IMG/VR virus record: IMGVR_UViG_3300029787_000201
Span: 1,939-24,556 of that record
Strand: one strand, 5' to 3'
Length of the DNA stretch: 22,618 nucleotides
Source of the DNA: a virus
The stretch's first letter is position 1; each line of letters begins with the position of its first letter. Below are positions 14,993-20,467 of the stretch, piece by piece. Under the pieces are notes generated by a model. It made no database searches, was not told the DNA's origin, and was given only the letters and a program-made list of their open reading frames with translations. The position numbers and the translations under genes are program-made.

Positions 14993-15832
14993 TTACCTCG
15001 GTTGCATTAAATTATATGTAGAGTAAGCACCTAAACCAGCGCCTAATGCTTGACCTAAAGGATTTGAACCTGGAGCCGTGGATGCTGTAATTGTACTCTG
15101 TGTAGTTGGTAAATTAGTCATAATTCCTTTTAAGAATTCTATTCTTTGGAATGGTTCATAAGATCTTTGTAATGCAGTTTGTCTTTGTGCATCTAATTGT
15201 GCTTGACCAATTCCTCTTTGTAACGCACCTGCTCGCATCTGTGATTGGATGTCTGCAAGACCCATAGCTTGTTGTTGGGCACCAACACCTGCTAAAGCTT
15301 GGCCAGCAGCTAATTGCTGTTGTCTTTGAGTTTGAGCTGCACCTAATGCGGTTTGAAAACCTTGTGCTTGTGCTTGACCAATATTTGCTAATCTGGCTCT
15401 TTCAATTTCTGCTTCAGCAATTCCTTGTCTAGCACCACCGAACGCACCACTCATAGCTGCTTGTGCACCTAATCTGTTTGTAGCCATTCCTGCTTGTCTT
15501 GTTATTTCATCAGTAACAAATGATTGAAAAGGATTAAAAAATTGTTGTATGTTTGGAGCTGAGATACCTTGTTGTAACGAACTTATACCAGCACCTACTG
15601 TTCCAGCACCCACTCCCGTTTGTCCAGCTTGTGTAGCAGCTGCAGTCTCTAAAGCAGATATAGGAGCAACCTGCATTGCAGGTAAAGTAACTGGGCTTGC
15701 TGCTAATTTAGCAGCTTGATCATAAAGTGATAGTTTTCTAGCTTCAACACCTGGAGCTTCTCTTTGCGTCACAACTTGTGAACCAGTTTGTGTAGCTGGT
15801 GCTGATCCACCACCTCCAAAAATAAAACTCAT
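14993..15832 (-). CDS. Gln/Ala-rich probable ejection or tail protein
   Basis: A 279-residue protein with a Gly-rich start (MSFIFGGGGSAPA), a central helical Ala/Gln-rich region with many QA repeats (about 125-225), and a Gly/Ala-rich end. The segment RLGAQAAMSGAFGGARQGIA is a pattern I recall from virion-module proteins of marine phages. The composition suits an extended helical internal virion or DNA-transfer protein. It has a good ribosome binding site (GAAGGAG, eight bases from the ATG) and overlaps the preceding GNAT-like gene by one base (TAATG). No catalytic motif is visible. Confidence 0.55.
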   Translation of the reverse strand: MSFIFGGGGSAPATQTGSQVVTQREAPGVEARKLSLYDQAAKLAASPVTLPAMQVAPISALETAAATQAGQTGVGAGTVGAGISSLQQGISAPNIQQFFNPFQSFVTDEITRQAGMATNRLGAQAAMSGAFGGARQGIAEAEIERARLANIGQAQAQGFQTALGAAQTQRQQQLAAGQALAGVGAQQQAMGLADIQSQMRAGALQRGIGQAQLDAQRQTALQRSYEPFQRIEFLKGIMTNLPTTQSTITASTAPGSNPLGQALGAGLGAYSTYNLMQPR

Positions 15833-16293
15833 TAATTCATCTCCTTCGTATATAAATATCTTTTAACATCCCAACCTTTAGTTTTTAAAAAAGGTTGCCA
15901 CCCTGGTCTTGCATGCACTGCAATTCTTTTGCATTTTGTTTCTTTAGCAAGAGACTCAATTTTATTTGCAAGTTTATCTTGCCATAATTTTCTTTTTTCA
16001 CCTTTTAACAATATTACTTCACATTGTTTAAAATTTGGTAAAGCTACTATCCTTGTAACACAAACACCAAACGCCTTATATCCTTCACCATCATCCGAAC
16101 CAAACATAAGATGTAATTGCATAGAACCTTCTTTTAATAATTTTTTTAAATCAATTATACTCATAGGGTCCCCATCATATTTTAAGCCCTCTCTCAACAT
16201 AAATTCACAAAGATCCCAATAGGTATCTAAAGTTTGAGGATAGATTTCTAAAACCTCTATCTCTTTTTTTATTTTAATTTTTATTGCTTCCAT
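15832..16293 (-). CDS. GNAT-fold acetyltransferase-like protein in virion module
   Basis: A 153-residue protein with a GNAT-like layout. Strands around YKAFGVCVTRIVALP lead into a Trp-containing helix (WQDKLANKIESLAKE), then the strand KRIAVHARPGW and FLKTKGWDVKRYLYTKEM, matching the family's late strand, loop and final strand. GNAT proteins acetylate amines using acetyl-CoA. The usual pyrophosphate-binding Q/R-x-x-G-x-G/A loop is not clearly present, so the protein may be a structural or divergent member. Small GNAT-like proteins occur among phage virion genes, with unknown purpose. Its start lies 20 bases inside the upstream gene, and its stop overlaps the next start. Confidence 0.6.
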   Translation of the reverse strand: MEAIKIKIKKEIEVLEIYPQTLDTYWDLCEFMLREGLKYDGDPMSIIDLKKLLKEGSMQLHLMFGSDDGEGYKAFGVCVTRIVALPNFKQCEVILLKGEKRKLWQDKLANKIESLAKETKCKRIAVHARPGWQPFLKTKGWDVKRYLYTKEMN

Positions 16294-17173
16294 TTGTTAT
16301 ATCGTAAATTCTTTTAAATTGTTTTTGTTGATTATAAAAAAAATCTGATCCTGCTTTTCTCATTCCTTTAAAACTTTTTGGGTCCGCACCAGATAAAATA
16401 CCTGCACCTAATACAGCGTCTGCACGTGATACGAATTCTCCATCGGCTAATTGTGCTAACATAGTATCTTCATCTTTATCACCAACTCCTGCTCCGTCTT
16501 CAACATAGCCAGTAGCTCTTACATAATTGTTAACATCATTTTCATCGTGATCTACTTTTGAAGGTAAGTAATTTACACCACCAGTATTAAATTTTGGTAA
16601 TGCAGTAGCAAGTCCACCTTCATTTGCATAAAACATATTTTGTCCTGTCACCTCTGTTCTTGTTGGCATTGCAGCACTAACAGGTGTAAATGCATTTTCT
16701 AATTTTTGGGCTTGTTCTTTGTAAGCTTGTTTATAATCTTCTTCAGTAAATACTGGTTTAAGAGGTTCTTCCTCACCCATTAATAATGGAGTTAAAGCTG
16801 CAGCAGTGGTTAATTTTCCAAGAGTGGACATACCAAGTATACCACTTGGTTTGTTTTCTTTAGCTAGCTTTAATGTTGCTTTACCTGCCTCTGTATCTAC
16901 ACCTTGTTCAACGGCTTTTTCTGATAAAGATTTAAATAATTCCTTATTTCCTTTTTGTCCTTTAATTGAACTTAAAATATTACCATCACCTATGTTTCTT
17001 ATTGTGCTAAAAGGTGTTCCTTGACCAATGTTCATATTGGCACCCATTGGAGTCTGGCCAAATGCATAAGCACCACCACCTACAAAGGCAGCATCTTTAA
17101 GTGCTGTTCTAGTTGATTTGCCTCTTAATTTTTGAACGCCAAATGTGGCTAATGCAAGTGTAAATGGATCCAT
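16274..17173 (-). CDS. Probable internal virion protein with DGEFV motif
   Basis: A 299-residue protein. It has a hydrophobic Gly/Ala-rich first third, two short GG motifs (YANEGGL 182-188, FNTGGV 195-200), an acidic stretch (VEDGAGVGDKDEDT), then LADGEFVSRADAVLGAG (242-258) and an aromatic/basic C-terminus (FFYNQQKQFKRIYD). The DGEFV block is a motif I recall from many tail tape-measure and internal virion proteins of phages, though its function is not established. An AGGA sequence sits nine bases before the ATG. The gene follows the glycosyltransferase pair after a 35-base gap and overlaps the GNAT-like gene by 20 bases. Confidence 0.6.
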   Translation of the reverse strand: MDPFTLALATFGVQKLRGKSTRTALKDAAFVGGGAYAFGQTPMGANMNIGQGTPFSTIRNIGDGNILSSIKGQKGNKELFKSLSEKAVEQGVDTEAGKATLKLAKENKPSGILGMSTLGKLTTAAALTPLLMGEEEPLKPVFTEEDYKQAYKEQAQKLENAFTPVSAAMPTRTEVTGQNMFYANEGGLATALPKFNTGGVNYLPSKVDHDENDVNNYVRATGYVEDGAGVGDKDEDTMLAQLADGEFVSRADAVLGAGILSGADPKSFKGMRKAGSDFFYNQQKQFKRIYDITNGSNKN

Positions 17174-17208
17174 ATACTATTTTCCTAATAATAGCATATA
17201 TTACCATT

Positions 17209-18084
17209 TTATTTAAGGGCTATCAACTCATCGTAAAACTTACCTTGATATTGATGCTCTCCTACATGGACTATTGAATCATTTACAAAGGCATAACATT
17301 TACCACCAATATTTCTCCACAGCTGACAAAATGCAAAATCTTCACCATTAAATGTTTTAGTTTCAGGATCAAAATGAGTGTCAAAAAAATTCCACATGTG
17401 GGGCTTATTTACATAATCTCCGTTAATTACTGTCTTTTGAACAATTTGTTTTTCAGGATATTTCTCTATCATTTTTTCTATAACCTCCCTTTTTATAAGC
17501 ATGCATCCAGTAGGTGAGTCAGTAACTTCCATGACACCTTTATCTAAATTAATATTTTTTACATCAGGAACTTTCATTGGATAAGTATGTAATGCTCTTC
17601 TAATATCATCAGGATGATTAATTTTACCTTGTTGAATTTTTCTAAATGCTTTATCCCACATCAAAGTTTTTAAGGGGTATGGCACAGAGATTACTTCCTT
17701 GTTTGCTTTTAACATTGAAAAAATAGATTTGGGTTGAAAATAAATATCTGAGTCTATAAATAATAAATGTGAGGCTTTTGATTCTAAAAATCCAGCTACA
17801 CATAAATTTCTACCTTGTGTAACCAAAGAAGATTTTATTAAATGAAAAGATACTTTCATCTTTTTTTTAAAACATTCTTGTTGAAATTCTATTAAGGCTT
17901 GTGTGTAATGTATTGAAACATCACTATGTACTGGAGTGGCTAAAAAAATTTGATATTTAGTAAACTCGTCACTCTTAGTTTTCCATAAAGGTGTAGTTGC
18001 TAATTCATAATCTGATTGACCTTCAACTTTATGTTCACTTAAAGTTTGATAGGTATCTTCATTTATATATTTATCGCTTGACAT
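17209..18084 (-). CDS. GT-A fold glycosyltransferase
   Basis: A 291-residue protein with a nucleotide-sugar transferase core: FLATPVHSDVS at the first strand (about 47-57), LVTQGRNLCVAGFL (87-100), and the metal-binding DxD-type motif FIDSDIYF (109-116). Further on are a conserved-looking SPTGCMLIKREV segment, GEDFAFC, and a His-containing end (VHVGEHQYQGKF). The layout resembles GT2 and Anp1-like families. It transfers a sugar from a nucleotide donor; the acceptor could be host surface polysaccharide, a virion protein or modified DNA. It has a good ribosome binding site (AAGGAG, six bases from ATG) and overlaps the upstream GT4 gene by 14 bases, so the two enzymes are probably made together. 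Confidence 0.8.
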   Translation of the reverse strand: MSSDKYINEDTYQTLSEHKVEGQSDYELATTPLWKTKSDEFTKYQIFLATPVHSDVSIHYTQALIEFQQECFKKKMKVSFHLIKSSLVTQGRNLCVAGFLESKASHLLFIDSDIYFQPKSIFSMLKANKEVISVPYPLKTLMWDKAFRKIQQGKINHPDDIRRALHTYPMKVPDVKNINLDKGVMEVTDSPTGCMLIKREVIEKMIEKYPEKQIVQKTVINGDYVNKPHMWNFFDTHFDPETKTFNGEDFAFCQLWRNIGGKCYAFVNDSIVHVGEHQYQGKFYDELIALK

Positions 18085-19000
18085 GTAAGGCTCCTTGTAA
18101 AAATCTAGTCCACTCTTGACCTTTTTTATCCCAACTATAAAAATTTTTATAATACTCTTGTTGTTTATTTAAGTGTTTTTGAATAATATCATTATGTAAA
18201 TACTCTGCAGTCACATCTATCGCTTTAGCAAAAGAGCTAGCCATTAATTCACGATCGTTTGTATAATTTATATAGACAGGCCATTCAGCACAAGTTTCTG
18301 GTAGAGCACCAAAATTTGTAGTTATAACATGTAAACCACATGCTAAAGCTTCTAACGCTGATGCACAAAAGGTTTCTTCAAATATAGATGGGTACACAAA
18401 AAGATCATAATCTGTCATATGCTCTAAGACATATTCATTTGGTTTATATCCAATGTAGTTAACATTTGGTAATTCTCTTGCTTGATCATAAAGTTCTTTA
18501 AAATCTGTTTCTACTCTATCAGCAAATTCACTACCATATACATGACAAGAGCTATAGACATCTAAAGTTACATTTTTATTTTTAACCATTTGCATTGCTA
18601 ATAACAATACATTTAATCCTCGCCAAGGTGTGCAATGATGAATTATTTTTATGGGATCACCTTTTTTATAAACTTTTCTATTAGGAAAATGATGTGCTCC
18701 ATTTTTAATTACTGTGCATCTTTCTGTGGGTATATTAAAAAAGTATCTAAATTTTTCGTAGTTCCAATGACTATTAAAAACATACCAATCGTATTCTAAA
18801 TGCCTTTCTTTATTTGTAAAAAAATTTTGTAAATTAGGTTGATCGTAGGAATTTTTTTGCCATAGTATGTTTATTTTACTTGGGTCTAATGGGACTTTAC
18901 CAGGTATTGATGTACAAATTTGAAATTTATTTAATAAATCTTTTGAAACATATTTTTCTAATAACTCGTGTTGTAGTTCTGTTGCGCCTCTAGGTTCCAT
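18071..19000 (-). CDS. GT-B fold glycosyltransferase, family 4 type
   Basis: A 309-residue glycosyltransferase. The N-terminal domain starts with GATELQHELLEKY, typical of the acceptor-side Gly loop. A middle strand/loop (KIIHHCTPWRGLNVLLLAM, 118-136) is the usual start of the donor domain. EETFCASALEALACG (208-222) gives the E-x7-E motif (E209, E217) of GT4 enzymes and is followed by ITTNFGALPE. It is about 50-80 residues shorter than many bacterial GT4 proteins, mainly at the N-terminus, as is common in phages. It probably builds a glycan with the GT-A enzyme encoded immediately downstream. The start has only a weak ribosome binding site, six bases after the previous stop. Confidence 0.85.
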   Translation of the reverse strand: MEPRGATELQHELLEKYVSKDLLNKFQICTSIPGKVPLDPSKINILWQKNSYDQPNLQNFFTNKERHLEYDWYVFNSHWNYEKFRYFFNIPTERCTVIKNGAHHFPNRKVYKKGDPIKIIHHCTPWRGLNVLLLAMQMVKNKNVTLDVYSSCHVYGSEFADRVETDFKELYDQARELPNVNYIGYKPNEYVLEHMTDYDLFVYPSIFEETFCASALEALACGLHVITTNFGALPETCAEWPVYINYTNDRELMASSFAKAIDVTAEYLHNDIIQKHLNKQQEYYKNFYSWDKKGQEWTRFLQGALHVKR

Positions 19001-19006
19001 TAAAAA

Positions 19007-19207
19007 TTATTCTTTAGTTTTTGCGCCAATCTCACCAACCTTAGTTACTTTAATTTCTAGATCTTGTCTAAAATCATCACTAGTAGTATCAGTATTGGGG
19101 TCAGCAACATCAGCATCAAAAGATGCTTTAGATTCATATACTTTTCCAGTTCTTTTATTTTTAATTATTTCTTTTGCTTCTACAGGTATTCTAGGTAATT
19201 CACTCAT
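19007..19207 (-). CDS. Small virion-module protein (66 aa), unknown
   Basis: A 66-residue acidic protein beginning MSELPRIPVEAKEII. The middle reads TGKVYESKASFDADVADPNTDTT, followed by a beta-like end rich in Val/Lys. No domain is recognised, and there is no membrane segment. It has a GGAG ribosome binding site six bases from ATG, located inside the upstream 44-aa gene, and shares a TAATG start/stop overlap with it. The context suggests a small structural or assembly protein, which is inference. Confidence 0.6.
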   Translation of the reverse strand: MSELPRIPVEAKEIIKNKRTGKVYESKASFDADVADPNTDTTSDDFRQDLEIKVTKVGEIGAKTKE

Positions 19208-19341
19208 TACGGTCTCCGTCCTTGTTTATGGTATTTCTTATAACTTCTTTTTTCGTTTTTGTTAAGTCTTTTTTTATGTCGATTAGGACGTTTTCTAGGT
19301 TTCGGTCTAGGGACAAAATTTACAAATTTTCTTTTAGCCAT
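19207..19341 (-). CDS. Tiny, extremely basic protein (44 aa)
   Basis: A 44-residue frame starting MAKRKFVNFVPRPKPRKRP. Twenty of its residues are Lys or Arg and only one is acidic, giving a protamine-like composition with an early Pro/Arg-rich segment and a later Lys-rich helix. Its stop overlaps the next start as TAATG, it fills an otherwise empty 153-base interval exactly, and I recall similar small basic proteins from marine phage genomes. It probably binds nucleic acid, perhaps as a packaged or packaging-associated protein, or binds ribosomal RNA. No Shine-Dalgarno sequence is visible. Confidence 0.65.
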   Translation of the reverse strand: MAKRKFVNFVPRPKPRKRPNRHKKRLNKNEKRSYKKYHKQGRRP

Positions 19342-19360
19342 GCTGTATTAATTTATTATC

Positions 19361-19933
19361 TTATTCATTATTAAATTGAAAGTTAAATGATACTGATATT
19401 CTAGGTTTGTCATCATTATGTGGAGTTACCATATGATCTAAATGAGAAGGAAACAAAATAAATAAATTATTTTTTGGTTGTATTTCATAGTTACTATGAA
19501 AATCAGAACAATTTAAAAAAGAACCATTATTAGTAAATGATGCTGTTTTATCGTTTCTTAAAAAAATTAATTTACCTTCTTTTTCTGAAGCATCTACATA
19601 ATAGATACCAGAAAAATTACTTATTGGGTGAGTGTGTGGGATATTATAAGATTCTTTATAATTTTTATTAATCCACAAATTAGTTAATTCTAACTTTGTT
19701 TTTTCGTCTGCAGTATAATTTTCTTTTAAACACTCTACAGCTTTTAGGGTAAACGTCTTATTTAAATAAAAATTATCTATTGTATCAGTTTGAAAACCTT
19801 TTCTGTTAGACCTTAAATTACTCTGATTTAAAGCTTCTTTTTCTTTTAAAATTCTAAGAATAATTTCGTGTAGTTGATCGTCTTTTATTTCGGAAAAAAT
19901 TATACTATCGCTAAATATTATTTTTTTTAACAT
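19361..19933 (-). CDS. Putative 2-oxoglutarate/Fe(II)-dependent oxygenase
   Basis: A 190-residue protein resembling the short phage/cyanophage-type 2OG-Fe(II) oxygenase family. LWINKNYKESYNIPHTHP (86-103) supplies H100 and H102, SGIYYVDA (108-115) is the conserved core strand, and LFILFPSHLDHMVTPH (157-172) supplies the distal H167. R178 in PRISVSFNF is positioned to bind 2-oxoglutarate. Such enzymes hydroxylate proteins or small molecules using oxygen and 2-oxoglutarate. The substrate is unknown; position among virion and glycan genes makes a virion protein or surface sugar possible. There is no clear ribosome binding site. An AT-rich palindrome lies just upstream (19939-19955). Confidence 0.75.
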   Translation of the reverse strand: MLKKIIFSDSIIFSEIKDDQLHEIILRILKEKEALNQSNLRSNRKGFQTDTIDNFYLNKTFTLKAVECLKENYTADEKTKLELTNLWINKNYKESYNIPHTHPISNFSGIYYVDASEKEGKLIFLRNDKTASFTNNGSFLNCSDFHSNYEIQPKNNLFILFPSHLDHMVTPHNDDKPRISVSFNFQFNNE

Positions 19934-19964
19934 CTATCTGTATTTATAAAATACATTTTTATTT

Positions 19965-20306
19965 TTAGCCATTTTCTTGCGATCGATCTATTTGTGCATA
20001 ACTAATTATGCCTTGTATTTCATTAGCAGTCCCCGCAGTCATTTTTAAAACATCACTCTCTTCTAAAACTAAAGTTTGTGATATAATATTTTCAATTGTA
20101 TTAGCTGGTATGGCTTTTCTATGTATTGCAAAAGTTGCTGTAGCTGAACTATCAGTTACTTGAACAGAAAGGTTTACTGGGCTACCAGAAGAATTATCTA
20201 CTTGTATTTGTTTAATTAGGCATCTTGCTCCTGCAGGTGATGTTAAAACAGAAGTAGTTCCTGTTGTAGATAAGTCTATTCCAGCGTTTTTATATTGTAT
20301 GGTCAT
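19965..20306 (-). CDS. Small beta-rich virion protein candidate (113 aa)
   Basis: A 113-residue protein rich in Ser, Thr, Val and Ile, with alternating hydrophobic strands (LIKQIQVDNSSGSPVNLSVQV and onward) and no charged helices until the end. It looks like a single beta-sandwich domain, as found in phage decoration, head-completion and tail adaptor proteins. Its ATG overlaps the stop of the 54-aa gene as ATGA, and it lies three genes' reach downstream of the large tail protein in the same direction. No enzymatic residues are evident. Confidence 0.6.
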   Translation of the reverse strand: MTIQYKNAGIDLSTTGTTSVLTSPAGARCLIKQIQVDNSSGSPVNLSVQVTDSSATATFAIHRKAIPANTIENIISQTLVLEESDVLKMTAGTANEIQGIISYAQIDRSQENG

Positions 20307-20467
20307 GATAAAAAGTAATTAAACGTATCTTGTTCATTTTTAAATTCTTGTTGATATGAAGTGTTTAACTTATCTTGCATTGTTCGTAAAGACTGATTTA
20401 TTTGTCTCTGGTTTTCTTCAGTATATACTGGCTTTGGTTCTGGAATTACTATATCTATTCTTGCCAT
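20303..20467 (-). CDS. Small helical protein linked to the tail protein gene (54 aa)
   Basis: A 54-residue frame beginning MARIDIVIPEPKPVYTEENQ and continuing as a Gln/Asn-rich helix (QRQINQSLRTMQDKLN) to an aromatic end. Its ATG overlaps the stop of the large tail protein as TAATG, and its stop overlaps the next ATG as ATGA. It therefore fills the 160-base gap exactly, and coupling at both ends makes it a convincing gene. A short coiled-coil adaptor or chaperone for the tail protein is plausible; no family name is known to me. Confidence 0.7.
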   Translation of the reverse strand: MARIDIVIPEPKPVYTEENQRQINQSLRTMQDKLNTSYQQEFKNEQDTFNYFLS

